DNA of 64,000 nucleotides from Roseburia sp. (GCA_017937095.1 JAGBEG010000017.1:248001-312000); one strand, 5' to 3'. Counted from the first letter of the stretch, positions 24,285 to 33,505 are shown. Program-made: numbers and translations. The notes: generated from the sequence alone by a model not told the origin.

Positions 24285-24938
24285 ATGAATATAAATATGT
24301 TATTTTCAATTTTAGGACTGGCGGGAGGGATTCTCTGCGCCATAGGAGATCTGCTTTTTGATTTGAAGGGAAAGGGAAATAAGAAGCTTGGCACTTCCGG
24401 AAATATTGACAGCAACTGGGTACATATGGCGTACTGGCGGTTCGGGGCGTCCATACTGGTCGCTTTCGCGGGCGATGTGCTGCTTGGGTTTGGTTTTCTG
24501 CCTCTGGCAGACCAACTGCAGCCTGTGAAGCCGGGCCTGGCTGTAGCCGTGGCAGTGTGCGGCTATGTGAGTGTAATCGCCGGATTCTTTGTTCACACGG
24601 TGCTCTGCATTCAGCCGATCATCTACAAGCGGATAATGGAAGCGGACAATTTTGAACTGGCGGACGCGGTGCTGGAGCGGTATTATAAGGCGGTTCTGCC
24701 GCCGTTTTTCATCGGCTACGGGTTTATGCTGGCAGCTACCGTCTGCGTGATCGCAGCTATTTTAACAGGCGCGCTGGCGGTGCCGAAGTGGTTCGTGCTT
24801 TTAAATCCATTTGTATTTCTTCTGATCGGAGTGGGGCTTCGGAAAGCAAAGCCGGACACTTTTTGCGACCTGCCGGGAATCATCCTGCCGAGCCTTGGAA
24901 TGGGGATGTTCGGAGTCATTGGAATGGTGGGACTTTGA
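24285..24938 (+). CDS. Integral membrane protein, DUF6796-like
   Basis: ATG 24285 is chosen because GGAGG lies nine bases ahead; ATG 24279, which overlaps the previous stop, is the alternative. The 217-residue protein has about six membrane helices, starting LFSILGLAGGILCAIGDLLF, with a cytoplasmic loop rich in Lys/Gly (LKGKGNKKLGTSG). I recall the family as DUF6796, with no known function. It closes the hydrolase operon and is followed by a terminator at 25005. It might export a product of the two hydrolases or be a sensor; the sequence does not tell. Confidence 0.75.
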   Translation: MNINMLFSILGLAGGILCAIGDLLFDLKGKGNKKLGTSGNIDSNWVHMAYWRFGASILVAFAGDVLLGFGFLPLADQLQPVKPGLAVAVAVCGYVSVIAGFFVHTVLCIQPIIYKRIMEADNFELADAVLERYYKAVLPPFFIGYGFMLAATVCVIAAILTGALAVPKWFVLLNPFVFLLIGVGLRKAKPDTFCDLPGIILPSLGMGMFGVIGMVGL

Positions 24939-25004
24939 AAAAAGTCTGATGGGAACAAAATGAACGGATTGGGACAGAAGAAAAATTCCTTTTCTGGTAA
25001 TATG

Positions 25005-25035
25005 AAAATGCGTTGCATTTGCGTGACGCATTTTT
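25005..25035 (+). terminator. Terminator of the hydrolase operon
   Basis: AAAATGCGT (25005-25013) pairs with ACGCATTTT (25026-25034) around a 12-base loop, followed by a T-rich tail (TTATTTCG). It separates the hydrolase operon from the ECF operon, whose operator starts 13 bases later. Confidence 0.75.
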
Positions 25036-25047
25036 ATTTCGTTTATG

Positions 25048-25063
25048 GTTAGCATAGACTAAC
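25048..25063 (+). promoter_or_regulatory. GTTAG-N6-CTAAC operator, ECF operon
   Basis: GTTAG-CATAGA-CTAAC at 25048-25063 lies 17 bases before the S-component start codon. A TTGCGT (25019) and TTTATG (25042) pair spaced 17 bases could be the promoter, with the operator again directly after the -10. Confidence 0.65.
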
Positions 25064-25079
25064 ACAGAAGGAGGAAGAT

Positions 25080-25685
25080 ATGTTACAATCAAACAGTAAG
25101 AAGGTTCTGAAAGGGAAGGATTTAATCACCATCGGAATTTTCTCCGCAATTTATTTTGTGATCAATTTCATTTTTATGCTGATGGGCGGACTGCATCCGT
25201 TGATGTGGATTCTGATGCCCGGCTTTATTGCGCTGTTTTCCGGCATTCCGTTTATGTTGATGTGCGCCAAGGTACAGAAATTCGGTTCGGTGCTGCTGAT
25301 GGGACTGATTACGGGCCTGATCTATTTTGTGACCGGACAGTTTACCGTAATCATTCTTGTCACCTTTGTGATCGCCTGCGGTCTGGGAGAACTGTTCCGG
25401 GCGCTCACCGGGTACGGAAGCTTTTTGGGAAATACCGCTGCCTTTGTATGCTTCTCTCTGGGAATGACAGGTTCCCCGCTTCCCGTCTGGCTTATGAGGG
25501 ATGAATTTTTGGCGCAGATTGCAGAACAGGGAATGCCGGAAGATTACATAGCGACGCTTGAGGCGGTTTCTTCTCCGACGATGCTGATTGTGCTGATTGC
25601 TGCACCGATTGTAGGAGCTGTAATCGGGGCGGTCATAACGAAGGCAATGTTCAAGAAGCACTTTGAAAAAGCAGGGATTGTGTAG
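25080..25685 (+). CDS. ECF transporter S component, MptD / Trep_Strep family
   Basis: The ATG at 25080 follows AGGAGGAAG. The 201-residue protein has six hydrophobic helices and begins KVLKGKDLITIGIFSAIYFV, the usual opening of this S-component family. It would bind the substrate in the membrane and pair with the T and A proteins encoded next. The substrate of MptD-type S components is unproven; this set often travels with AraC regulators and YbtP/YbtQ-like ABC pairs, as here. The stop is followed one base later by the EcfT start codon. Confidence 0.88.
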   Translation: MLQSNSKKVLKGKDLITIGIFSAIYFVINFIFMLMGGLHPLMWILMPGFIALFSGIPFMLMCAKVQKFGSVLLMGLITGLIYFVTGQFTVIILVTFVIACGLGELFRALTGYGSFLGNTAAFVCFSLGMTGSPLPVWLMRDEFLAQIAEQGMPEDYIATLEAVSSPTMLIVLIAAPIVGAVIGAVITKAMFKKHFEKAGIV

Positions 25686-25686
25686 T

Positions 25687-26364
25687 ATGAAGACAGAAGA
25701 GAGAAAGCATTTAAAAATCGATCCGCGGACAGGGCTTCTTTTGCTGATGATTGCCAATATCATCGCCTTTTCGCAGAACGATTTTGGGATAGAGTGCGGA
25801 TTAGTAGTTTTTTTAACAATAATAACGCTGCTTTGCGGATGCGTGGCTTCGGCAGGCAAATGGGTGCTGACATTCTGTGCCCTGATTTTGCTGCAATGGT
25901 ATGTACTTCCGGTGTCACCGAAAATCATCGCCACGAGCTTTTCCATTTTCATAAGCTATGCAAGAAGGATGCTTCCCTGCCTTATGGTGGGAAGCCTGAT
26001 GCTTAAGACCATATCCCTGCATCAGCTCATTGCGGGACTTCGCAGGCTGCACGTGCCGCAGAAGCTGATTATTCCTATTTCGGTGACACTTCGGTATTTT
26101 CCGGCAATCAGGGAGGAGATGGGATATATCCGGGATGCCATGCGGCTGCGCAGGATCAGAGGATTCGAAAAGGTGGAAGCGATGATCGTGCCGCTTATGA
26201 TTTCTGCGACGGGCACAGCAGAGGAGCTGTCTGCCGCCGCTGTGACCAGAGGCATTGAGAACCCAACGAAAAAGACGAGCGTAATTGTACTGCGGATGAG
26301 CATTTTTGACTGGAGCGTAGCGGTGCTTGCAACGGCATTTCTGGCGCTGGCTTTTATTGTGTAA
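25687..26364 (+). CDS. ECF transporter T component (EcfT)
   Basis: ATG 25687 lies one base after the S-component stop. An earlier in-frame TTG would overlap it. The 225-residue protein has about five helices and the two coupling motifs with Ala-Arg-Gly of EcfT: RDAMRLRRIRGFEKVEAMIV, then AAAVTRGIENPTKKTS. It joins the S component to the ATPase halves. It is followed by the ATPase gene after nine bases, so the three genes form an operon. Confidence 0.92.
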   Translation: MKTEERKHLKIDPRTGLLLLMIANIIAFSQNDFGIECGLVVFLTIITLLCGCVASAGKWVLTFCALILLQWYVLPVSPKIIATSFSIFISYARRMLPCLMVGSLMLKTISLHQLIAGLRRLHVPQKLIIPISVTLRYFPAIREEMGYIRDAMRLRRIRGFEKVEAMIVPLMISATGTAEELSAAAVTRGIENPTKKTSVIVLRMSIFDWSVAVLATAFLALAFIV

Positions 26365-26373
26365 AGGAGACAA

Positions 26374-27765
26374 ATGGTACAGATAGATCACGTATCCTTC
26401 GGATACGAAAAGGAACAGAATACACTTTATGACGTCAGCTTTTCGGTGAAAAGGGGAGAATGTATTCTCCTGTGCGGTGAGAGCGGCTGCGGGAAAACAA
26501 CCGTCACGAAACTCATCAACGGACTGATTCCCCATTTCACGGAGGATGGCTGTATGCAGGGAAGTGTGCGGGCTGCGGGGATGCCTGTCGCAGACACGGA
26601 GATGTACGAGCTGGCGAAGAAGATCGGTTCGGTATTTCAGAATCCCAAAAGCCAGTTTTTCAATCTTGATACGGACAGTGAGCTTGCTTTTGGTCTGGAA
26701 AATGAGGGGATGCCGCCGGAACAGATCAGGCAGAGAATCGATGAGACGGTAGAAAGCCTTAAGCTGCATGACCTGATGGGGCGCAATATTTTTTCCATGT
26801 CCGGCGGAGAGAAACAGACGCTTGCCTTTGCGAGCGTCTACGCCATGTCTCCCGCGGTATTTGTGCTGGATGAGCCGACCGCGAATCTGGATGGAGAGGC
26901 AATCGAGCGGCTCAGACATCAGATCATATTATTAAAAGAGCAGGGGCATACCGTTTTGATTGCGGAGCACCGGCTGTATTTTGTTGCGGACATCATAGAC
27001 CGGGCGTTCTATTTTCGGAACGGAAGACTGGACGGCAGCTTTACTGCGGAGGAATTTCTGCAGCTTTCCGACAGCCGCAGAAAGGAAATGGGGCTTCGGA
27101 GCTTACGGGAAACGCCGCTTAGGCTGCCGCCCGCAGGAAAAGAGGACGAAGGGAAGGGGCTATTGGTAAACGGGCTTACCTGCGGCTATGGGAAGGACGG
27201 GCTGGTTTTTAAGGACCTGTGCTTTGCGGCTGTGCCGGGTGAGGTGCTTGCAATCACCGGGAAAAACGGAATCGGAAAAACGACGCTGGTGCGCTGCCTG
27301 TGCGGACTTATTGAAGAGCAGGCAGGAGAAATATATCTCGGCGGAAAACGCGTGAAGGCAAAAACGAGAAGGCGGGAGAGCTTTCTGGTGATGCAGGACG
27401 TGAATCACCAGTTGTTCTACGACAGCGTATGGAATGAATGTGAGCAGGCGGCAGGACAGACCGTGAAGGATGCCCGGATCGAAGAAATTTTAACACAGTT
27501 CGATCTGCTTTCTCTGCGGGAGAGACATCCGATGGCGCTTTCCGGCGGGCAAAAGCAGCGGCTGGCGGTGGCGACAGCGCTCCTGTCAGATAAAAAGGTG
27601 TTGATTTTTGACGAGCCGACGAGCGGTCTGGATTACCGTCATATGTGCGAGGTGGGTGAAGTTGTCCGCACGCTCGCATCGCAGGGGCATATCGTGCTCG
27701 TAGTGTCGCACGATGCGGAATTTATGAAACGGGCGTGTGACCGCGTGTTAGAGCTTGGTACATAA
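26374..27765 (+). CDS. ECF transporter ATPase with two fused ABC domains
   Basis: The ATG at 26374 follows AAAGGAG. The first ABC domain spans residues about 1-225 (Walker A CGESGCGKTTV, signature MSGGEKQTLAFAS, Walker B VFVLDEPTANLD). The second spans about 255-463 (ITGKNGIGKTTLVRC, LSGGQKQRLAVATALL, VLIFDEPTSGLD). Both sites look complete. The fusion of EcfA and EcfA' in one chain is normal for dedicated (group I) ECF systems. It powers uptake by the S/T pair encoded just upstream. Confidence 0.93.
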   Translation: MVQIDHVSFGYEKEQNTLYDVSFSVKRGECILLCGESGCGKTTVTKLINGLIPHFTEDGCMQGSVRAAGMPVADTEMYELAKKIGSVFQNPKSQFFNLDTDSELAFGLENEGMPPEQIRQRIDETVESLKLHDLMGRNIFSMSGGEKQTLAFASVYAMSPAVFVLDEPTANLDGEAIERLRHQIILLKEQGHTVLIAEHRLYFVADIIDRAFYFRNGRLDGSFTAEEFLQLSDSRRKEMGLRSLRETPLRLPPAGKEDEGKGLLVNGLTCGYGKDGLVFKDLCFAAVPGEVLAITGKNGIGKTTLVRCLCGLIEEQAGEIYLGGKRVKAKTRRRESFLVMQDVNHQLFYDSVWNECEQAAGQTVKDARIEEILTQFDLLSLRERHPMALSGGQKQRLAVATALLSDKKVLIFDEPTSGLDYRHMCEVGEVVRTLASQGHIVLVVSHDAEFMKRACDRVLELGT

Positions 27766-27832
27766 AGTACGGCGGACATATATGGTGCAGAAAAATGGCG
27801 TCAATTGTAGGGAAATAAGAGGAGGGAAGCGG

Positions 27833-28783
27833 ATGAAAGAGCTGGCGGCAAGATGCGAGGGAGCGGTACTGCTCGCGGAGAGTGAGCATTGCAGCGTATA
27901 TCAGTTCAGAAACGACACTGGGGAAGGCACGATTACATTTTACCGGGTGTTCCCCGGTGTGATGCTTGCCTACAATGATTTTCATATGCGCTATTATTAT
28001 TCGGATTTTATGCCAGGCCGGGACGTGTTCTGTATCGACCATTGCAGAGAGGGAAGACTGGAATATCCGGCGTCAAAGGACGCCTATTCCTATGTGGAGG
28101 CGGGAGACTTAAAGTTAGACCGCCGGCTTACCCATACGGGACGTTTTGAAATGCCGCTTTCCCACTATCACGGGGCAATGATCTCGTTCGATATGCGGAC
28201 TGCGTGCGAATCCCTGCGCGAAGAGATGAAAGATTTTCCGGTGGATTTACGGGCTTTGCAGGAGAGGTATTGCAGTGATATTTATCCGATGGTGCTTCAC
28301 AAAGACAGTTCGGTGGAACATATTTTTGCCGAGCTTTATGCGGTGCCGGAGAAAATCAGGCTGCCTTATTTCAAGATTAAGATTTTAGAACTGCTGCTGT
28401 ATCTGGATGCGCTCGAGCTGCCGGAAAACAAGGAAGAAAAGCCCTATTTTTATAAGACGCAGGTGGAAAAAATCAAGATGCTCCAGCAGTTTCTGGCGGA
28501 GCATATGGAGGAAAGCTATACGCAGGAGGAACTGTCGGAGCGGTTTGATATTCCGCTGACGCCGATGAAGCGGTGCTTTAAATCCGTTTTCGGCTGTACC
28601 ATTGGCGGCTGGCTTTTACAATACCGCATGAATCAGGCGGCGGTTCTCTTAAAAACCAGCCGGGAAATGAGCGTGGCAGAGATTGCAGGGCGGGTAGGGT
28701 ATGACAGTCCGAGCAAGTTCGCCCTTGCGTTCCGAAGAGTCATGGGGATGTCGCCGACGGAGTACAGGGGAAGAAGACGCTAA
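27833..28783 (+). CDS. AraC-family regulator, PchR/YbtA-like position
   Basis: ATG 27833 has GGAGG seven bases ahead; in-frame codons further upstream lack such a site. The 316-residue protein has an N-terminal sensor domain with DVFCIDHCREGRLEY. The C-terminal AraC helix-turn-helix pair reads YTQEELSERFDIPLTPMKRC and VAEIAGRVGYDSPSKFALAF, then MSPTEYRGRRR. PchR and YbtA regulators of this shape bind siderophores and activate their uptake genes; the position between an ECF system and a YbtPQ-like ABC pair fits such a role, by analogy only. A terminator follows at 28851. Confidence 0.88.
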   Translation: MKELAARCEGAVLLAESEHCSVYQFRNDTGEGTITFYRVFPGVMLAYNDFHMRYYYSDFMPGRDVFCIDHCREGRLEYPASKDAYSYVEAGDLKLDRRLTHTGRFEMPLSHYHGAMISFDMRTACESLREEMKDFPVDLRALQERYCSDIYPMVLHKDSSVEHIFAELYAVPEKIRLPYFKIKILELLLYLDALELPENKEEKPYFYKTQVEKIKMLQQFLAEHMEESYTQEELSERFDIPLTPMKRCFKSVFGCTIGGWLLQYRMNQAAVLLKTSREMSVAEIAGRVGYDSPSKFALAFRRVMGMSPTEYRGRRR

Positions 28784-28850
28784 AGACTTTGTCAGAACGG
28801 GACAGACTGGTCCTGACAGAGCGGAAAAAAAGAAGAAAAACCTTTATGTT

Positions 28851-28883
28851 ATGGATGGTGTCAAAAGACGCCGTCCATTTTTT
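28851..28883 (+). terminator. Terminator between AraC gene and first ABC pair
   Basis: ATGGATGGTGTC-AAAA-GACGCCGTCCAT forms a 12-base stem with two G-U pairs, followed by six T. The downstream ABC pair then needs partial read-through or its own promoter in the 45 bases before its start. Confidence 0.8.
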
Positions 28884-28928
28884 ACTCTATAGGAAATACC
28901 ATGTCGCGTGGAAAGGAGAGAAATTTCT

Positions 28929-30779
28929 ATGAAACAGAAAAAGAAGCAGGGTTGGTTTTTAAACCTGCTTACTTATGCGGCAGGCAGCAGGGGAAAACTG
29001 CTTGCATCAACTGTCTTATCAATTGTCAGCGTAGTGTCCGGTATTCTGCCGTATTACTGCATGTACCGTGTGATTGCAGGCTTTGCCAGAGAGGCGGCGG
29101 ACGTCCCGCTTATCCTTACATGGTGTGGTCTGGCGCTTCTGGCGTATGTGCTAAAGGTCGTATGCTTCGGGCTGTCCACCATGCTTTCACATTACGCCGC
29201 TTACCATATTCTGGAAGGATTAAGATTACGGGTGGCGGATCGTTTCCTTCATGCGCCTCTGGGTGAGGTGACGGCGCATTCCATCGGGGAAATCAAGAAT
29301 ATCATGGTGGATAAGATTGAAGATATCGAACCGCCGCTTGCCCATATGATTCCGGAGGGAACAGGGCATATCGCGCTTCCTGTTGTCAGCTTTCTGGCGC
29401 TTCTTGCAGTCGACTGGCGGATTGCGCTCGCTTCTTTGATTACATTGCCGCTTTCGATTGTCTGTATGGCATTGACGTTTCAAATCAGCGGCAGGAATTT
29501 TGAGAAATACAATGCGTCCAACGCGGTGATGAACAGCACGATCGTGGAGTACATTGAGGGAATTGAGGTCATCAAGGCATTTGGGCGCGCGGGAACCTCC
29601 TATGAGAAGTATGCGAAATCCATCCGCGATTATAAGACTTTTGTAGTGAAATGGATGAGCTCTACATGGATTACCTTTAAGCTGGCGTTTGCCCTGTTCC
29701 CTTCCACATTGCTCGGCACGCTTCCGGTTGGTCTTCTGCTTGCCCGGGGAGGAGCAATCACGGCGGCGCAGGCGGCGCTTTGCGTCATGCTTTCGATGTC
29801 GATGGTGACTTCCCTTGCCAAGTTAGAGGTGTTCGGAAACAGTATCAAGCAGGTGCAGATGACGGTGGAGGAACTGCAGTCCTATCTGGATATGCCGGCT
29901 TTGCCGGAGCCGGGGGAAGAGGCTGTCTTAAAAGGCTTCGATGTAGAGTTGAAAAAGGTGCGTTTTTCCTATGGCGGGGAGGCAGGAAAGGAAGTGCTGC
30001 ACGGCATCGATTTAAAATTGTCCGAGGGAAGCTTTACGGCACTTGTAGGACCTTCCGGCGGCGGAAAATCCACGGTGGCAAAGCTGATTTCAAGATTCTG
30101 GGATGTGACGGACGGAACGATTGCAATCGGAGGCGTCGATATCAGGGACATGCCCCTTGCGCAGCTTTCCGATACGGTCAGCTTTGTAGGGCAGGACAAT
30201 TTTCTGTTCCGCTGTTCCTTAAAGGAGAATATACGTTTAGGCAATCCCAGGGCGACAGACGAGGAGGTCCGTGCGGCGGCGAGAGCGGCGCAGTGTGAAG
30301 AATTTATAGAAAAGCTTCCAATGGGATATGACACGCCTGCGGGCGAGGCGGGCAAAAGACTCTCCGGCGGGGAAAAGCAGCGGATTGCAATTGCGCGCAT
30401 GATATTAAAAAATGCCCCGGTTGTCATTTTAGACGAGGCGACCGCCTTCACCGATCCCGAGAATGAGGACAAAATACAGCGCAGTATTGCGGCGCTGACA
30501 AAAGGAAAAACATTGTTAGTCATCGCGCACAGGCTCTCTACGATCAAAAATGCCGACAATATCGTCGTGTTAAAGGACGGACAGATACTCGCGCAGGGCA
30601 GACAGGAGGAGCTGCTTTCGGGCTGCCCGCTTTATGCGAAAATGTGGGAGGCGCATATCGGAGCAAAGAGCTGGGCGGTGTCCGCCGGAAGTAATTCCAT
30701 CGGGGACAATGGAGCACAGGATGACAGATGCGCAGCAAGCGTGGCAGAAAATGGAGAGGAGGAAGAAGCGGATGTTTAA
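28929..30779 (+). CDS. ABC transporter half, membrane plus ATPase (pair 1, first subunit)
   Basis: ATG 28929 follows AAGGAGAG. The 616-residue chain has a six-helix type IV membrane domain (about 1-325) and an ATPase domain with Walker A VGPSGGGKSTVAKL, signature LSGGEKQRIAIARM and Walker B VVILDEATAFTD. The catalytic Glu is present. A C-terminal tail of about 35 residues extends past the usual end. Proteins of this group (IrtA/YbtP-like) include both exporters and siderophore importers, so direction is open. It overlaps the second subunit by eight bases and follows the ECF-AraC genes. Confidence 0.92.
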   Translation: MKQKKKQGWFLNLLTYAAGSRGKLLASTVLSIVSVVSGILPYYCMYRVIAGFAREAADVPLILTWCGLALLAYVLKVVCFGLSTMLSHYAAYHILEGLRLRVADRFLHAPLGEVTAHSIGEIKNIMVDKIEDIEPPLAHMIPEGTGHIALPVVSFLALLAVDWRIALASLITLPLSIVCMALTFQISGRNFEKYNASNAVMNSTIVEYIEGIEVIKAFGRAGTSYEKYAKSIRDYKTFVVKWMSSTWITFKLAFALFPSTLLGTLPVGLLLARGGAITAAQAALCVMLSMSMVTSLAKLEVFGNSIKQVQMTVEELQSYLDMPALPEPGEEAVLKGFDVELKKVRFSYGGEAGKEVLHGIDLKLSEGSFTALVGPSGGGKSTVAKLISRFWDVTDGTIAIGGVDIRDMPLAQLSDTVSFVGQDNFLFRCSLKENIRLGNPRATDEEVRAAARAAQCEEFIEKLPMGYDTPAGEAGKRLSGGEKQRIAIARMILKNAPVVILDEATAFTDPENEDKIQRSIAALTKGKTLLVIAHRLSTIKNADNIVVLKDGQILAQGRQEELLSGCPLYAKMWEAHIGAKSWAVSAGSNSIGDNGAQDDRCAASVAENGEEEEADV

Positions 30780-32592
30780 GACAATAAAAAGAATCATCGA
30801 CTGGTGCGGCGATTTTCGGGGAAGGCTTTACATAGGATTTGTGTTTTCCTTTTTTTCCACATGGTTTGCGGCAATGCCTGTTATGGTGGCGGCTTATACG
30901 GTGGGAATGCTGATCGAGTGTGAAAAGAACGGTACGGAATTTGAAAGCAGATGGGTCTGGATGAGCTTTGTGCTCATTGCAGTGTTTGTGCTGCTCCGGT
31001 TTCTGTTTGATTATCTTCGGGCGAGATTTCAGGAAACCATCAGCTATGAACTGGTGGCACGTGACAGACTGGCAGTCGGCGAGGCGTTAAAGCGCGTGTC
31101 GCTGGGGTATTTTAGCCAGATGGATACGGGCAATATCCTAAACTCTGTCACAACGGGACTCCATGCGCTGGAAAATATGGGAATGCGTATGCTAGACACC
31201 TTTATCGGCGGATACTTAAATTTCCTCTGCATCTTTTTATGTCTGTTGTTTTTCAGTCCGTTTGTATGCCTGATTGCGCTTGCCGGGGCAGCGCTTTCCT
31301 TCCTGTTTTTGCTGCTGGTATCAGGACACAGTGTGAAAAATGCGCCGGCAGCGGCACAGGCGGGACGCGACCTGACCGCGGCTACATTGGAATACGCCAG
31401 AGGGCTTCCGGTCGTGAAATCCTTCGGGCAGGGCGGGGCTTCCATGGCGGCAATGAAGGAGGCGTGCGCGGACAGCCGTGATATCTGCCTGAAAATCGAG
31501 TGGGGCTATACGCCTGCAAACTGCCTGCACCTTCTGGCATTAAAGACCGCTTCCGTCGCTATGGCAGGAGCGGCGTGTTACCTTTGCTATGCAGGAGAGC
31601 TTTCCTTTTCATATATGCTGATGTTTGTCTTTTTTTCCTTTTCCATTCTGGCGGGATTGGAGCCGATCAGCGACAGCGCGCATGTGCTCGGCGTTATTGA
31701 TACGGCGATGGATCAGTTGGATGCGTTAAAGGAAGGAAATTATATTGATAAGGACGGAAGGGAGATTTCGCTGTCCCGGTATGATGTGGAATTTCGGCAT
31801 GTGGATTTCGCGTATGAGACGAACGGAGCAGGAACGGACGAAACGGAAGCGGACAAGACGGAAACGAACGGAGAGAAAGCGGGAAGCGGCAGCCGCATGG
31901 TGCTAAAGGACGTAAGCCTCACCATTCCGGAGAAAACCTCGACCGCGATTGTGGGGCCGAGCGGCAGCGGAAAGACGACCATATGCAGCCTGATCGCCCG
32001 GTTCTATGATGTGCAAAAAGGCAGTGTTCTGGTGGGCGGTAAGGATGTGCGGGAATTTACCTGCGACAGTCTGCTAAAGAATATTTCCATGGTGTTTCAG
32101 AATGTCTATCTGTTCCATGATACGATTATGAATAATATCCGCTTCGGAAAGCCGGATGCCACGGAGGAAGAGGTGATTGCGGCGGCAAAGGCGGCGCGCT
32201 GCCATGCGTTTATCATGGCGCTGCCAAAAGGATATGATACGGTTGTAGGAGAGGGCGGCGGTACGCTTTCCGGCGGAGAGAAGCAGCGGATCTCGATTGC
32301 ACGCGCCATGTTAAAAGATGCGCCGATCGTGATTCTGGATGAAGCGACCGCAAGCGTAGACCCGGAGAATGAGCATCTGATTCAGGGCGCGATTTCGGAG
32401 CTTGCCAAAGGCAGGACAGTCATTACCATTGCGCACCGCCTTGCGACAATTGAAAATGCCGATCAGATTCTTGTCGTGGACGACGGACGTATCGTGCAGA
32501 AGGGAACGCACAGCGAGCTGATCGCACAGCCCGGTAAGTATCTTGATTTTATAAAGGTCAGAGAGCTGGCGGAAGGGTGGCAGATATTGTGA
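30772..32592 (+). CDS. ABC transporter half, membrane plus ATPase (pair 1, second subunit)
   Basis: ATG 30772 overlaps the end of the first subunit; GAGAGGAGG lies ahead of it inside that gene. The 606-residue chain has six helices, then an ATPase domain (VGPSGSGKTTICSL, LSGGEKQRISIARAM, VILDEATASVD). A Glu/Thr-rich insertion lies just before the ATPase domain (residues about 343-372). It forms a heterodimer with the preceding protein. The membrane domain matches IrtB/YbtQ-like subunits in layout. No stem-loop terminator is obvious after it. Confidence 0.92.
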   Translation: MFKTIKRIIDWCGDFRGRLYIGFVFSFFSTWFAAMPVMVAAYTVGMLIECEKNGTEFESRWVWMSFVLIAVFVLLRFLFDYLRARFQETISYELVARDRLAVGEALKRVSLGYFSQMDTGNILNSVTTGLHALENMGMRMLDTFIGGYLNFLCIFLCLLFFSPFVCLIALAGAALSFLFLLLVSGHSVKNAPAAAQAGRDLTAATLEYARGLPVVKSFGQGGASMAAMKEACADSRDICLKIEWGYTPANCLHLLALKTASVAMAGAACYLCYAGELSFSYMLMFVFFSFSILAGLEPISDSAHVLGVIDTAMDQLDALKEGNYIDKDGREISLSRYDVEFRHVDFAYETNGAGTDETEADKTETNGEKAGSGSRMVLKDVSLTIPEKTSTAIVGPSGSGKTTICSLIARFYDVQKGSVLVGGKDVREFTCDSLLKNISMVFQNVYLFHDTIMNNIRFGKPDATEEEVIAAAKAARCHAFIMALPKGYDTVVGEGGGTLSGGEKQRISIARAMLKDAPIVILDEATASVDPENEHLIQGAISELAKGRTVITIAHRLATIENADQILVVDDGRIVQKGTHSELIAQPGKYLDFIKVRELAEGWQIL

Positions 32593-32607
32593 TTTGATTT
32601 TTCATGA

Positions 32608-32636
32608 TTGTAGAACCTCTCATGCAATGATATAAT
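32608..32636 (+). promoter_or_regulatory. Promoter of the VapD pair
   Basis: TTGTAG at 32608-32613 and TATAAT at 32631-32636 are 17 bases apart. The first gene starts 33 bases downstream, behind GGGAGG. Confidence 0.65.
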
Positions 32637-32668
32637 AACCATAGAGATTAAAAGGGAGGTCTTTTGTT

Positions 32669-33007
32669 ATGCTGAAAATGATTATCCGCATGGATGAAGA
32701 TAAAATCAACATCGAAAAGAAATATCGTCTGGATGGGATATACAGGATGATCGACAGCATCTTTTGCAAGATGGGACTTCCACGCATGGAGGATACCTCC
32801 GACTCCCTGGTGTACCGGGATAACGGACATATCAAAGATTACGGGCGATTTGGGAAGATTGTCAACACCTTAAAAAAGCAGGCGTGGTTCATGGATAATG
32901 TGGCAGTCTGGCTTTTATGCGACAGCGACGATTCGGACAGTCCGGACGATTTCAACGAGGAAGATTTACTGAAGCATTACAGACAGAAACAGGCTATGGG
33001 GGCTTAG
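32669..33007 (+). CDS. Partner protein of VapD, putative antitoxin, 112 aa
   Basis: ATG 32669 follows GGGAGG. The acidic protein has no recognised DNA-binding motif in a strict sense. Its start (MLKMIIRMDEDKINIEKKYR) and GRFGKIVNTLKKQAWFMDNV look like a compact alpha/beta fold, and the tail is rich in Asp/Ser. It ends three bases before the VapD-like start, and both share one promoter, so an antitoxin role is inferred from toxin-antitoxin layout. I have no direct homolog to name. Confidence 0.6.
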   Translation: MLKMIIRMDEDKINIEKKYRLDGIYRMIDSIFCKMGLPRMEDTSDSLVYRDNGHIKDYGRFGKIVNTLKKQAWFMDNVAVWLLCDSDDSDSPDDFNEEDLLKHYRQKQAMGA

Positions 33008-33010
33008 TGT

Positions 33011-33379
33011 TTGGAGAGAAAATATTTTAAAGCGCTGAATTTTGATTTGGATACACACCAGCTAAAGGAGCACTACATGGGAGCAAACTATCGGCAGGCA
33101 TATGATGATTTGCGGAGATTTTTTAAACGACATCATTTCTCACACCGTCAGGGCTCCGGGTACATATCAGATACAAAGCTTAGTACGGCAGATATTTATG
33201 ATTTGATGGATGAGTTGGGACAGCAGCTTCCATGGATAGGAGTATGTGTTAAGAAAATTGATGTTACAAATATCGGGAGCCAGCATGATTTGACAGAGCT
33301 GTTGAAGCCGATGGAGGATATCGAGATAGACAGTTCGGTTTTGCTGGTGGAAGGAACAGAGCCGGAAATAGAAAATTGA
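33011..33379 (+). CDS. VapD-family protein, putative endoribonuclease toxin
   Basis: The start is TTG 33011, behind GGGGG; no ATG is available before residue 22. The 122-residue protein begins YFKALNFDLDT, matching the VapD (Cas2-like ferredoxin) fold with its conserved Asp, then RRFFKRHHFSHRQGSGYIS. VapD proteins of Helicobacter and Haemophilus cut RNA. Here it is encoded downstream of a small acidic protein, like a type II toxin-antitoxin pair. A stem-loop terminator follows at 33393. Confidence 0.75.
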   Translation: MERKYFKALNFDLDTHQLKEHYMGANYRQAYDDLRRFFKRHHFSHRQGSGYISDTKLSTADIYDLMDELGQQLPWIGVCVKKIDVTNIGSQHDLTELLKPMEDIEIDSSVLLVEGTEPEIEN

Positions 33380-33392
33380 ATACGGATTTCTT

Positions 33393-33428
33393 AAAAAGGC
33401 GGGATGAGTTTGATTCACCTGCCTTTTT
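33393..33428 (+). terminator. Terminator of the VapD pair
   Basis: AAAAAGGC at 33393-33400 pairs with GCCTTTTT at 33421-33428; further GG/CC pairs lie inside, with one mismatch. The T-run lies in the right arm. Confidence 0.7.
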
Positions 33429-33505
33429 ATGTAAGGTTTTAGTTGGCTTCAACTGGCTTATGGTTTGTGCCTATTATGCAAGATAGAAAAATTTGTATAA
33501 AAGTC

